This document shows, piece after piece, positions 41,011 through 50,373 of a stretch of 64,000 nucleotides of DNA. Location of the stretch: NCBI GenBank assembly GCA_036497285.1, contig DASXJR010000077.1, forward strand, positions 23,963 through 87,962, in the 5' to 3' direction. The notes under the pieces are model-generated. The model saw only the letters and a program-made list of their open reading frames with translations, searched no databases and was not told the origin of the DNA. This DNA comes from RYN-133 sp036497285. GTDB taxonomy: Bacteria > Actinomycetota > Actinomycetes > Mycobacteriales > Jatrophihabitantaceae. The first letter of the stretch is position 1. Every line of letters begins with the position of its first letter. The translations under genes were made by a program, and so were the position numbers.

Positions 41011-41360
41011 CGGGATCGATTTCGATCTGGGCCGCTCGCTTCGCTCGGGCCCGTCTCGAAATCGAATCGCAAGCTCGCTTCGCTCGCGCGATCGGCGGGG
41101 GCGGACCGAAGCTTCCTCGCCCACGGGGCTCGTCAGCTTGATCCGCCTGTGGTTGTTTCGCCGGGATCGATTTCGATCTGGGCCGCTCGCTTCGCTCGGG
41201 CCCGTCTCGAAATCGAATCGCAAGCTCGCTTCGCTCGCGCGATCGGCGGGGGCGGACCGAAGCTTCCTCGCCCACGCGGCTCGTCAGCTTGATCCGCCTG
41301 TCGTTGTTTCGCCGGGATCGATTTCGATCTGGGCCGCTCGCTTCGCTCGGCGCGGGCCGA
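41011..41360. repeat. Tandem repeat of 151 bp, 2.3 copies
   Basis: Copies begin at 41011, 41162 and 41313; the third breaks off at 41360. The period is exactly 151 bp, and the first two differ at only a few positions. Each full unit contains two GCTCGCTTCGCTCG motifs and an inverted repeat: TCGATTTCGA near its start and TCGAAATCGA about 30 bp later, which would form a hairpin around GCTCGCTTCGCTC. No start codon with a Shine-Dalgarno site was found inside, and the reading frames in it look like low-complexity shadows. It may be a bidirectional termination array or an intergenic repeat. Confidence 0.85.
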
Positions 41361-41388
41361 AACCCCCAGTCGGACGCTGAGAGCGGCC

Positions 41389-41446
41389 AAAAAAAGCATC
41401 ACTGATGCGCTCGTGGACCTATGGTCCGTCTGCGCATCAGTGATGC
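41389..41446 (-). terminator. Strong terminator after DUF4193, built of nested palindromes
   Basis: Arms GCATCACTGATGCGC (41396-41410) and GCGCATCAGTGATGC (41432-41446) are perfect complements; each arm is also close to a palindrome itself. The 21-nt loop contains GGACC-TAT-GGTCC. A run of seven A residues (41389-41395) becomes a U tract for the minus-strand transcript, making a good rho-independent terminator for the DUF4193 gene. Confidence 0.75.
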
Positions 41447-41481
41447 GGTGGCGTTGGATACCGCCTTGTGGCCGGTTCGGA

Positions 41482-41790
41482 TCAGGCGCAGTCGCGGCAG
41501 ATCGGTTGGCCGTTCTTCTCGCGGGCGAGGCGGCTGCGGTGGTGCACCAGGAAGCAGCTCGCACAGGTGAACTCGTCATCCTGCTTGGGCAGTACCCGGA
41601 CAGTCAGTTCCTCGCCGGACAGGCTCGACAGGTCCGCTCCCGGCAATTCGAGCGACTCGTTGAGCTCTGTCTCGTCCACGTCGATCGATCCGGACTGAGC
41701 TTCGGCGCGGCGCGCCTTCAGCTCTTCGAGCGAATCCTCGCCCATCTCGTCGACTTCACCGCGACGCGGCGCGTCGTAGTCGGTGGCCAT
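41482..41790 (-). CDS. DUF4193 small zinc-binding protein
   Basis: The 102-residue protein has an acidic N-terminal part with a long helix (about 16-52) and a C-terminal zinc ribbon with FTCASCFLVHHRSRLA and CRDCA, the DUF4193 hallmark found next to sigA in actinobacteria (M. tuberculosis Rv2699c). A GGAGTGGAGAAG ribosome site lies before the ATG. Its role is unknown; a regulatory or RNA-polymerase-associated role is possible but unsupported. Confidence 0.85.
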   Translation of the reverse strand: MATDYDAPRRGEVDEMGEDSLEELKARRAEAQSGSIDVDETELNESLELPGADLSSLSGEELTVRVLPKQDDEFTCASCFLVHHRSRLAREKNGQPICRDCA

Positions 41791-42028
41791 CTACTTCTCC
41801 ACTCCCCCGTGGGATTCGTTTGTCTGCTTCGGTCGTGGTTATTCACGAAGTTCGTTCGCGCCTGCAACGCGCCGGGCCTCGATTTTGTGCCCTCGTTCGG
41901 ACGAAGTTTGCTGTGATCTACGTGATCTGGGCCCCCCGCGCACTCGTGTCCGGACGCGGAACCGTACCGCGCATGGATTTCACGCGAACCACGGGGCGGC
42001 GGTCCGCATTCCCGTCGCCCGCGTGGCC

Positions 42029-42034
42029 TAGGCT
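42029..42034 (+). promoter_or_regulatory. -10 element of cei
   Basis: TAGGCT ends 7 nt before ATG 42042. Confidence 0.48.
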
Positions 42035-42041
42035 GACGCGG

Positions 42042-42656
42042 ATGAAACGGGCCCGTCCAGGGTCCTTCGGACCCAGGCAGGACGACTTGATGACCGCTCC
42101 GGAACGTCGGCGGCCGCTACCGGCGCTGGCGTTCATAGGTGTCCTGTGCTTGCTGACCGCCGTGGTGTGGTTCCGTGTGATCCATCGCGGCGGAGGTTCC
42201 GACGCGACAGGGTCGCCATCCTGCCCCACCACGGTGTCCTCGCAACACGCCACGCCGAAGGTGGTGCCCAAGCCGAGCACTGTCTCAATCCTGGTGCTGA
42301 ACTCCACTCAGCGCAGCGGCATCGCCAGCAAGACGAAAAAGCAACTGATCAAACGCAAGTTCAAGGTCACCGGAGCCGAGAACGACGCGGCTGCCTACGG
42401 CGGCCACGGGGTCATCAAGGGTGTGGCCGAGATCAGGTACGGGCCGCAAGCGGTCGCCGCGGCCGAGCTCGTCCGCTTCTACTTCCCGCACGCGGCGATG
42501 CAACAGACCGACGCGTCGACTCGCGTGGTCACGGTGTCCCTCGGCGCGAACTTCAAGCACCTCGCTTCGCGCGCCGGCGTACGTGCGGCGATGCACAAGA
42601 GCCACACCAAGTACGGCAAACCCCGCCCGGCCCCGAACCCGTCGCCCAGCTGCTGA
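42042..42656 (+). CDS. cei: Cei-like envelope integrity protein with LytR_C domain
   Basis: The 204-residue protein has a cytoplasmic N-terminus, one transmembrane helix (about 32-51) and an extracellular LytR_C domain (about 85-180) with VSILVLNSTQRSGIA and GHGVIKGVAEIRYGP. Its mycobacterial counterpart is Rv2700 (Cei), important for cell-envelope integrity. TAGGCT at 42029-42034 ends 7 nt upstream of the ATG, so a leaderless transcript is likely. It converges with suhB. Confidence 0.82.
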   Translation: MKRARPGSFGPRQDDLMTAPERRRPLPALAFIGVLCLLTAVVWFRVIHRGGGSDATGSPSCPTTVSSQHATPKVVPKPSTVSILVLNSTQRSGIASKTKKQLIKRKFKVTGAENDAAAYGGHGVIKGVAEIRYGPQAVAAAELVRFYFPHAAMQQTDASTRVVTVSLGANFKHLASRAGVRAAMHKSHTKYGKPRPAPNPSPSC

Positions 42657-42701
42657 CGGGCGGTACCACCAGTACCAGCAGTCCCAACACGGTGAAGCGG
42701 A

Positions 42702-43514
42702 CTACTCGGCGCCGACGTCGTCGGCGCCCAGCCGCTCGAGCTCGGCGAAGAACTCCGGCGCCAGCTCCGGCCCGGCGGCCGCGGTGAGGTGCTTGCCCCA
42801 TCCGCGTCCGCGCAGACCGCTGACCACGCAGCCCGCCTCGGTGGCGATCAGAGCGCCGGCGGCGGCGTCCCACCGGTTCAGCCCGGCCTCGTAGTACGCG
42901 TCGAGCCGCCCGGCAGCCAGCGCACACAGATCGAGTGCGGCCGATCCGATCCGGCGGATATCTGCAATGCGCGGCAGCAGCTGCGCCGCCACCTGTCCCT
43001 GCCGCTCCCGCACGCCGCGGTCGTAGTTGAAGCCCGTCCCGACAACGGCACGATCCAACGGCACGACTCGCGGGCCGGTGAGGCGGTGTGAGCCGGACTG
43101 ATCGTCTCGCCACGCACCGGCACCGACAGTGGCGCAGTAGACCGCCCCGGACACCACGTCGCACACCGCGCCGGCCACGACCTCGCCGTCGCGTTCGGCC
43201 GCCACCGACACGGCGTAGCTCGGCAGGCCGAGCACGAAGTTCACCGTGCCGTCGACCGGGTCGACCACCCAGCGGATGCCGCTGCGCCCGGATCGGTCGG
43301 CACCCTCCTCGCCGAGCACGGCGTCGTCGGGACGGTCGGTGGCGATGCGTTCCAGCAGCCATTGTTCGGTCGCCCGGTCGACCTCGGTGACCAGGTCCGT
43401 GCTGGTGCTCTTGGAACTGACTGTGCCGAGCCCGGACCGGCCTCTGATCAACTCGCCGGCGCCGGTCGCGAGCACCGTCGCATAGCGACCGAGGTCGGGC
43501 GTGCTGTTGCTCAC
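42702..43514 (-). CDS. suhB: Inositol monophosphatase family protein
   Basis: The 270-residue enzyme has the metal-binding motifs of the family: GEEG (68-71), DPVDGT (85-90) and NRWDAAAG near residue 220. It hydrolyses inositol 1-phosphate and possibly other sugar phosphates in a lithium-sensitive reaction, supplying inositol for phosphatidylinositol or mycothiol. GTG 43514 is used; TAGCGT (43528-43523, minus strand) ends 8 nt upstream. Start codons of suhB and ppgK are 25 bp apart and their -10 elements overlap. Confidence 0.88.
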   Translation of the reverse strand: MSNSTPDLGRYATVLATGAGELIRGRSGLGTVSSKSTSTDLVTEVDRATEQWLLERIATDRPDDAVLGEEGADRSGRSGIRWVVDPVDGTVNFVLGLPSYAVSVAAERDGEVVAGAVCDVVSGAVYCATVGAGAWRDDQSGSHRLTGPRVVPLDRAVVGTGFNYDRGVRERQGQVAAQLLPRIADIRRIGSAALDLCALAAGRLDAYYEAGLNRWDAAAGALIATEAGCVVSGLRGRGWGKHLTAAAGPELAPEFFAELERLGADDVGAE

Positions 43515-43522
43515 GTGTCCCG

Positions 43523-43532
43523 ACGCTATCGT
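43523..43532. promoter_or_regulatory. Shared bidirectional -10 of suhB and ppgK
   Basis: ACGCTATCGT reads as TATCGT for ppgK (43527-43532, 7 nt before ATG) and TAGCGT for suhB (43528-43523, 8 nt before GTG), sharing the TA. Only 25 bp separate the two start codons. Confidence 0.55.
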
Positions 43533-43539
43533 CAACACC

Positions 43540-44313
43540 ATGAGTGACGACGGTGCACCTGGCGGACGTGCGTTCGGTATCGACATCGGCGGCACGGGCA
43601 TCAAGGGCGCGATCGTCGACACGACGACGGGCCAGCTGGTCACGAAACGGACCCGGATCCTCACCCCCCGCCCGTCGGTCCCGGACGCGGTCGCCGAGGT
43701 CGTGGCGAAGCTCGTCTCGGACGCCGGCTGGCACGGTCCGGTGGGATGCACCTTCCCGGCGGTGATCCAGCACGGCGTCGCTCGCTCGGCCGCCAACGTC
43801 GACCCGAGTTGGATCGGCACCGACGTGGACGCGTGCTTCACGACCGCAACCGGCTCGGCAACCGACGTGTACGTGCTCAACGACGCCGACGCTGCAGGCA
43901 TCGCCGAGGCTCGGTTCGGCGCGGCGAAGGGCGTGTCCGGTGTAGTGATCTTGCTGACGTTCGGGACGGGCATCGGCAGCGCGCTGTTGTTCGACGGGAC
44001 GCTCGTCCCCAATACCGAGCTCGGTCATCTCGAACTCGACGGGCACGACGCCGAGAAGCGCGCTGCCGCCTCGGTGCGCGAAGAAGCCAAGATGTCCTAC
44101 AAGGACTGGTCCAAGCGTGTGCAGAAGTACTTGGCGCACGTGGAGCGGCTGTTCACCCCGGACCTGTTCGTCGTCGGTGGCGGAGTCAGCAAGGATGCCG
44201 ACAAGTGGGTGCCGCGACTGGACCTGCACACCCCGGTCAAGCCCGCGGAACTGCTCAATGACGCGGGAATCGTCGGTGCTGCCATCGCTGCCGCAGAGAG
44301 GCACAGCGAGTAG
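43540..44313 (+). CDS. ppgK: Polyphosphate glucokinase
   Basis: PpgK phosphorylates glucose with polyphosphate or ATP. The 257-residue protein has the phosphate motif DIGGTGIKG (15-23), LNDADAAG, LTFGTGIGSAL and ELGHLELDGHDAEKRAA, in the usual order. The length is normal for actinobacterial PpgK. TATCGT at 43527-43532 ends 7 nt upstream of the ATG. The position before sigA is the same as in M. tuberculosis (Rv2702-Rv2703). Confidence 0.92.
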   Translation: MSDDGAPGGRAFGIDIGGTGIKGAIVDTTTGQLVTKRTRILTPRPSVPDAVAEVVAKLVSDAGWHGPVGCTFPAVIQHGVARSAANVDPSWIGTDVDACFTTATGSATDVYVLNDADAAGIAEARFGAAKGVSGVVILLTFGTGIGSALLFDGTLVPNTELGHLELDGHDAEKRAAASVREEAKMSYKDWSKRVQKYLAHVERLFTPDLFVVGGGVSKDADKWVPRLDLHTPVKPAELLNDAGIVGAAIAAAERHSE

Positions 44314-44392
44314 CCCTGACAGTCTCTGCTGTCGATCTCCGCGCCGTGGCGCGTTCCGAACTGCGGATCACCACCGTCGCAGTACAATGTGA

Positions 44393-44398
44393 TGTCGG
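44393..44398 (+). promoter_or_regulatory. Possible -10 element upstream of sigA
   Basis: TACAAT is a good sigma-70 -10 hexamer 152 bp before the sigA GTG. No clear TTGACA-like -35 is found 16-18 bp upstream, so confidence is low. Confidence 0.3.
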
Positions 44399-44544
44399 GA
44401 CTGCGCACGTACTGGACTCGAGCCTGAGCCAAACAACAGACGGCCTGCTCCCACCGCGACTGCCATCCGCTGTGTACCAGATCGGCGGAGATTCATTTCG
44501 CGTCCGGACGCCCGTCCGCGAGCGCCTGTGGTGAAAGGTCACCA

Positions 44545-45871
<1,327 letters not shown>

Positions 45872-45882
<11 letters not shown>

Positions 45883-45962
45883 GCGAGGTGGAGAGCTTGC
45901 TCTCCAACCGAGCGAGGAAGAGGTCGGAGGCGAAGCCGAACACCTCGACTGAGCGAGGTGGA
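45872..45962 (+). repeat. Direct repeat at the sigA end, with short hairpins
   Basis: A 21-bp sequence beginning ACCTCGACTGAGCGAGG occurs at 45872-45892 (covering the last codons and stop of sigA) and again at 45942-45962. The second copy, with the preceding C, carries CACCTCG-ACTGAG-CGAGGTG, a 7-bp stem. Between the copies, TGGAGAGC-TT-GCTCTCCA (45889-45906) is an 8-bp perfect hairpin. Confidence 0.7.
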
Positions 45963-45976
45963 CTGAGCCTTGACGC

Positions 45977-46011
45977 AAACGGCGCCGCCCCGGCAGGGAG
46001 CGGCGCCGTTT
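45977..46011. terminator. Terminator after sigA, bidirectional
   Basis: A perfect 12-bp inverted repeat AAACGGCGCCGC/GCGGCGCCGTTT with an 11-nt loop sits between the convergent sigA and YCII-like genes. The ends are A/T rich, so it can serve both strands. Confidence 0.82.
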
Positions 46012-46030
46012 CGGTGTGACGGACCGGCAG

Positions 46031-46339
46031 CTACATCTCGAGCGCTTCGTAGACCTCGACCGTTCCGCCGGTGCTGAGCACGGGGCATCCCGCTGCGCTT
46101 GCCGTCGCCTCGTCGAGCGAGCCGGCCTGCACCACCGAGTAACCACCCAGAGCCGAAGCGGCGCCCGCTCCGGTGCCACCTGCCTTCACCGTGGCAGACG
46201 CACCGAACGGGTTCCCCGCCTCGACCACGCGAGCACCGAGGGTGCCGAACCAGGCACCCCATTGCTGCATCGCCTGCTCCTGGGCTTCGGCTGTTTCGGC
46301 CATCTTCCCGCCGGTGTACACGTACACGAACTTCGCCAT
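46031..46339 (-). CDS. YCII-like domain protein
   Basis: The 102-residue alpha/beta protein (FVYVYTGGKMAETAEAQEQA at the start, GGYSVVQAGSLDEA and GGTVEVYEAL later) has the pattern of YCII-related proteins, a dimeric ferredoxin-like fold. Members have no established role in most bacteria. The ATG at 46339 has GAGGGGAG upstream; a GTG directly before it is also possible. It converges with sigA. Confidence 0.7.
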   Translation of the reverse strand: MAKFVYVYTGGKMAETAEAQEQAMQQWGAWFGTLGARVVEAGNPFGASATVKAGGTGAGAASALGGYSVVQAGSLDEATASAAGCPVLSTGGTVEVYEALEM

Positions 46340-46497
46340 CACGACTCCCCTCTGATCGGCCGGCCGGCGTCATGCCGGGCGGCTGCGGCAATTGCCGACA
46401 TCTGTCCGACGAACGGTTGCGATGCACATCGACACCGTGTCCTGGGCAGGGTCGGGTCGCTATGGTTGACGCCTCGCCCCAACCCATGGAGCGCCCC

Positions 46498-47454
46498 ATG
46501 ACCATTCAACGGGTCGATTTCGCCACTACCGACCCGTGCGAGGCCAGGGACTTCATCGACCACCTGTACGGCGCACGGTTACGGCTGCCGGGGCGGGTGG
46601 GCGATACCTGGCGGGTCAGCCTTGCGCTGTCGGTCGGCCAGGACTTTCACTGCGACGACGTGCGGACTCCGGCTGACCTGAGCTTCGACGTGACGGGTCG
46701 CGACGAGTACATCGTGACCACGATCCTGACCACCAGCGCCGAATTCGAACGTGGCCCGGACGGCGAGCACCATCAGGCCGGCGACGTCTTCGTCGCCGTC
46801 GCCCCGGACAGCGAATTCAGCTGCCGCTCACTCGTCACCCGATCTCAGGCTGTCGGCCTCGCCGCGCGGTTCGTGGCCGACGTCGCGTCTGGTGACCCTA
46901 GTGCGTCAGGAGCGCCATGGCGGTTGCTGGACACGAATCCCGTCGTCGGTGGCGCGCGTCGGTGGCGTGAGACGGTGCGCTACGCCACCGGAGTACTCGC
47001 CGAACCGGAACTTGCCGCATCGCCGTTGATCGCCGCGTCGATCGCTCGCCTGCTCGCGGCAACCTTCGTGACGGTCTTCCCGAACAATTCGGTCCCGACG
47101 CCGACCAGCCTCGATCGCAATGACGCGCACACCGCAACCCTGCGCCGAGCGATGTCGTTCATCGAGGCCAACCCCGATCTCGACATATCCGTCACCGACA
47201 TCGCCCAGGCCGCCTTCGTCACCTCGCGGGCCGTGCAGGTCGCGTTCCGGCGGCATCTGGACACCACACCGATGGCTTACCTGCGTCGGGTCCGGCTCGA
47301 CCGCGCCCACGTCGACCTCGTACAGGCCAGGCCCGGAGACGGCGCCACCGTCAGCGCCATCGCGGCGCGTTGGGGATTTTCCAGCCTGGGTCGCTTTGCC
47401 CGGCAATACCGCGAGACCTACGGCGTCACGCCCAGTGAGAGCCTGCACGTGTGA
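46498..47454 (+). CDS. AraC-family transcriptional regulator
   Basis: The 318-residue regulator has an N-terminal cupin-like sensing domain (about 1-160) with acidic and histidine-rich patches, and a C-terminal AraC helix-turn-helix pair (about 215-315) with ISVTDIAQAAFVTSRAVQVA and GFSSLGRFARQYRETYGVTP. GGAG lies 7 nt before the ATG. The effector and the target genes are unknown; the gene stands alone between the YCII-like gene and a terminator. Confidence 0.87.
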   Translation: MTIQRVDFATTDPCEARDFIDHLYGARLRLPGRVGDTWRVSLALSVGQDFHCDDVRTPADLSFDVTGRDEYIVTTILTTSAEFERGPDGEHHQAGDVFVAVAPDSEFSCRSLVTRSQAVGLAARFVADVASGDPSASGAPWRLLDTNPVVGGARRWRETVRYATGVLAEPELAASPLIAASIARLLAATFVTVFPNNSVPTPTSLDRNDAHTATLRRAMSFIEANPDLDISVTDIAQAAFVTSRAVQVAFRRHLDTTPMAYLRRVRLDRAHVDLVQARPGDGATVSAIAARWGFSSLGRFARQYRETYGVTPSESLHV

Positions 47455-47653
47455 GGCCGTACTGACGGGTGCGATCGGCACCGAAGTTCGTTTCCTGTCC
47501 GAATCAGAGGCGCTGAGTGTGCAGTGTTCCACCACCGGAGCGCGTGCAATGGATAGGTCGACCGATCCCTCGGTCGGCCCACCCGCAGGCCGTCTCCGCC
47601 CGTTCCTCCCTCCCTCGGGCGGGGCCGGTCTGCTCATCCCGGGGTGGGTTTTT

Positions 47654-47692
47654 GCCGAAGCGGTGCCGTCCTCTTGACGGCACCGCTTCGGC
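47654..47692. terminator. Strong hairpin between the AraC gene and a small membrane gene
   Basis: GCCGAAGCGGTGCCGTC (47654-47670) and its perfect complement (47676-47692) flank the loop CTCTT. It lies 20 bp after the stop of the small minus-strand gene and 200 bp after the AraC gene, so it may end both. Confidence 0.75.
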
Positions 47693-47711
47693 GTGTAGAG
47701 GCCGAGACGGG

Positions 47712-47873
47712 TCAGGCGGCGAGTGCGCGTGCGGGTTGCTCGGCGGCAACGCTCTCGGTGGCCACCGCCGGGGCGATGGGCCGGCCGAGCATCCTGCGGC
47801 ATTGGCCACGCACGGCTTCACCGGCGCCGACCACCAGAGCAACCGCCGCGAGCAACACGATCAAGGTCACCAT
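47712..47873 (-). CDS. 53-aa membrane microprotein, unknown function
   Basis: The protein starts with one hydrophobic helix (MVTLIVLLAAVALVVGAGEA) followed by a basic patch (RGQCRRMLGRP) and an Ala/Pro/Glu-rich tail. AGGA lies 6-7 nt before the ATG and a strong hairpin follows 20 bp after the stop, which support a real gene despite its size. It is not a family I recognise. The basic patch after the helix puts the tail in the cytoplasm. Confidence 0.55.
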   Translation of the reverse strand: MVTLIVLLAAVALVVGAGEAVRGQCRRMLGRPIAPAVATESVAAEQPARALAA

Positions 47874-47939
47874 GCGAGATTCCTGCCCGCTTCACGTGGA
47901 CGATAAACCGAACAGAACGTGACAATGCCGCATCAAGTA

Positions 47940-47971
47940 GCGAGGCCCCGTCCTTCCGGACGGGGCCTCGC
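47940..47971 (-). terminator. Perfect hairpin after the DUF7455 gene
   Basis: GCGAGGCCCCGTCC and GGACGGGGCCTCGC are perfect complements around a TTCC loop, 28 bp downstream of the DUF7455 stop on the minus strand. The sequence after the stem (TACTTGATG) is only mildly U-rich. Confidence 0.72.
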
Positions 47972-47999
47972 CAATCGTTGTCCTGCGGTGATCTACCGC

Positions 48000-48227
48000 T
48001 CAGCGCTCGTCGAGTGCAGCGATCGCCGGCACTTCTTCGAGGCGGTCGGTTTCGTCCTGGATCGTGACCGCGATCTCGCGGAGTCGGTCCTCGTTCTGGT
48101 GCCAGTGGTGGTTGCAGAACAGCAGTTCGGACCCTGAGCCGAGGACAGTGCGGACATAGGCCTGCGCGCCGCAGCGGTCGCAGCGATCTGCTGCGGTCAT
48201 TTCACGCGCGTCGATGGTGGGGGTCAC
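48000..48227 (-). CDS. DUF7455 small zinc-binding protein
   Basis: The 75-residue protein has CDRCG and CNHHWHQNE, a zinc-binding Cys/His pattern typical of the DUF7455 family found beside sigA in actinobacteria. The rest is a helix (REIAVTIQDETDRLEEVP). AAGAGG lies about 8 nt before the GTG; a longer in-frame start upstream is unlikely because its translated lead looks unlike protein. No function is known. Confidence 0.75.
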   Translation of the reverse strand: MTPTIDAREMTAADRCDRCGAQAYVRTVLGSGSELLFCNHHWHQNEDRLREIAVTIQDETDRLEEVPAIAALDER

Positions 48228-48485
48228 CTCGGCACCTCTTTCCCTGTCTCTCGTCCTACCGTACGTATCGGTTGTTAACCCCGAACCGTTAGCCCGAAGT
48301 CCCGTCCTGGGACCGTAATCCTGGCCAACCTCGGTCCAACCAAACCACCGCCGGGGGCCGTGATGTGCACGACACCCCGACAGTGGTCTTTTCGTTCTTG
48401 TTACTTCGTCGTTCGGTACAACCGTGTTACCCAGCGCCGGATTCCAGTTATCCCGGCTTACGGTCACCGTCACAGTACGGACGGG

Positions 48486-50192
48486 TCACGCTCCGGTACC
48501 GCCCAGCATCCCGAGCAGATGGTCGCGACGTTGCTCGAGCACCTCGACGCCGGCTGCAGCGGACGCCGGACCAGGAACAACGCGTCGCAGCAGCGCGTGG
48601 ATCTGGGCATGCGGCGTGCCCTGACGGGCGGCGACGACACCGACGAGCCGATTCACCTCGCGCCGCAGCTGCGCGCCCGCCCGCCATGACGCGGCTTCGG
48701 CCGACGGTGCCGCGGACTCCATCGAGCTGGCACGTTTGCGCGCATGCTCGTCACGGCGGGCGAGCACCTGCGCCATCTGCTCCGGGGACAGGATCCCGGG
48801 CAGCCCCAGGAAGTCTTCGTCGTCCGCGTCCAGCTCCGGGGTGGCCACGACCGCCCGTCCGGCATGCAGCACGTGTGCGAAGGCGGCGTCGGCATCGACC
48901 AGCTCGTAGCCGTCGCTCTGAGCCTCGGTCGGCTCGACGGGTTCGACGTCGAGCAGCGCGGGGTCGTCCGCCGAGGGCGGCGGGATGATGTGGTTGCGCT
49001 GGTCCTCGAGCTCGGCGGCGAGCGCCAGCAGCGGCCGCACCGCGGGCAGGAACACCGTCGCCGTCTCGTGCCGCGACCGGGCCCGAACCACGCGCCCGAC
49101 GCCCTGGGCGAAGAAGAGCGGCGTGCGGTACGAGGTCATCCACGCCAGACAGGCCGCGCGCGGGACGTCGACGCCCTCGCTGACCATCCGGACGCACACC
49201 GCCATGCGTTGGTCGCCGACGGTGAATGCCGCGATCTTGTCGCCGGCCTTGGGGTCGTCGGAGAGGATCAGCACCGGCGGGTGCCCGGTCACCTGCTCGA
49301 CGATGGCGGCGTATTCGCGTGCGTCCTCCTGGTCGCTGGCCAGGACGAGGCCGGCCGCGTCCGGTGTTCCGTGCGCGCGCAGGTGCGTGATCCGCTCGTC
49401 CATGGCCGCGATCACGTGCGGCACCCAACGCCCCTTCGGGTTCAACGCCGTGCGCCAGGCGGTGGCCTCGGTGCGCTTCGTCCCGGCCTCGGTCAGCGAC
49501 GCCGCGATCACCTCCCCGGCACTGTTGCGCCAGCGCGAGGTGCCGGTGTACGCCGCGAAGACCACGGGCCGCACGACCCCGTCGCGCAGCGCCTCGCGGT
49601 AGCCGTAGGTGAAGTCGGCGCTGCTGCGCGAGCCGCCCTCGCTGTCCGCCTCGTAGCGAACGAACGGGATCCGCTCGTCGGGCCGAGTGCGGAACGGCGT
49701 GCCGGTCAGGCACAGCCGACGCGTGGCCGCGTCGAAGGCCGAGGCGACCGCGTCGCCCCACGACAGCCCGTCGCCGGCATGGTGCACCTCGTCGAGGATC
49801 ACCAGGGTGCGTTTGTGCACCACCCGCGCATGGTGCAGCGCCGGTTTGGCGGCGACCTGGGCGTAGGTGGTGACGTAGCCGGTGAGATCCGGACGGACGG
49901 GGCCGGTGGCATTCGTGAGCGCGGCGTCGAGAGCGATCCCCAGCCGGTCCGCCGCGTCGGCCCACTGGGTGCGCAGATGGTCGGTCGGTGCGACCACGAC
50001 CACACGGTCGATCGCGCGACGGTCGAGCAGCCGGGCGGCCAGGGTTAGTGCGAAGGCGGTCTTGCCGGCGCCCGGGGTCGCCGTGACGAGGAAGTCGCGC
50101 CGGGGAGACTCTTGCTCGTAGGCCTTGAGCGCGGCATCCTGCCACGCGCGAAGCGCAGGCTGGCGCCGACGGTCGTCCCGGGGTGCTGCCAC
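48486..50192 (-). CDS. DEAD/DEAH-box superfamily 2 helicase
   Basis: The 568-residue protein has a complete SF2 helicase core: Walker A ATPGAGKT, DEVHH (motif II), LTGTPF (motif III), MVSEGVDVPRA (motif V) and QGVGRVVRARS (motif VI). The N-terminal domain is followed by a helical C-terminal part. Homologues lie beside sigA in actinobacteria. Whether it acts on DNA or RNA cannot be told. GTG 50192 is taken as start because it begins just before the conserved RAWQDAALKAYEQE segment; further upstream starts give unusual sequence. Confidence 0.83.
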   Translation of the reverse strand: MAAPRDDRRRQPALRAWQDAALKAYEQESPRRDFLVTATPGAGKTAFALTLAARLLDRRAIDRVVVVAPTDHLRTQWADAADRLGIALDAALTNATGPVRPDLTGYVTTYAQVAAKPALHHARVVHKRTLVILDEVHHAGDGLSWGDAVASAFDAATRRLCLTGTPFRTRPDERIPFVRYEADSEGGSRSSADFTYGYREALRDGVVRPVVFAAYTGTSRWRNSAGEVIAASLTEAGTKRTEATAWRTALNPKGRWVPHVIAAMDERITHLRAHGTPDAAGLVLASDQEDAREYAAIVEQVTGHPPVLILSDDPKAGDKIAAFTVGDQRMAVCVRMVSEGVDVPRAACLAWMTSYRTPLFFAQGVGRVVRARSRHETATVFLPAVRPLLALAAELEDQRNHIIPPPSADDPALLDVEPVEPTEAQSDGYELVDADAAFAHVLHAGRAVVATPELDADDEDFLGLPGILSPEQMAQVLARRDEHARKRASSMESAAPSAEAASWRAGAQLRREVNRLVGVVAARQGTPHAQIHALLRRVVPGPASAAAGVEVLEQRRDHLLGMLGGTGA

Positions 50193-50373
50193 GGTGTGTT
50201 CTGTCCCCCGGGATCGATGGTCACGGCGGCGGCGCGGGATTGACCACGCCGCGGTCGCAACCTTAATCACGCCAAGATGGCCCGTCCGTACCGACTCGCC
50301 GAAAGGTGTGGCGACACACCTGTGATATCGATTGGCAGCCATCGCGCGGGACCTATGTGCACACTTGTCATTC

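Noticed and set aside
44346..44534. 62-codon frame upstream of sigA
   Set aside because: No ribosome site, no recognisable domain, and it lies in the likely sigA promoter region.
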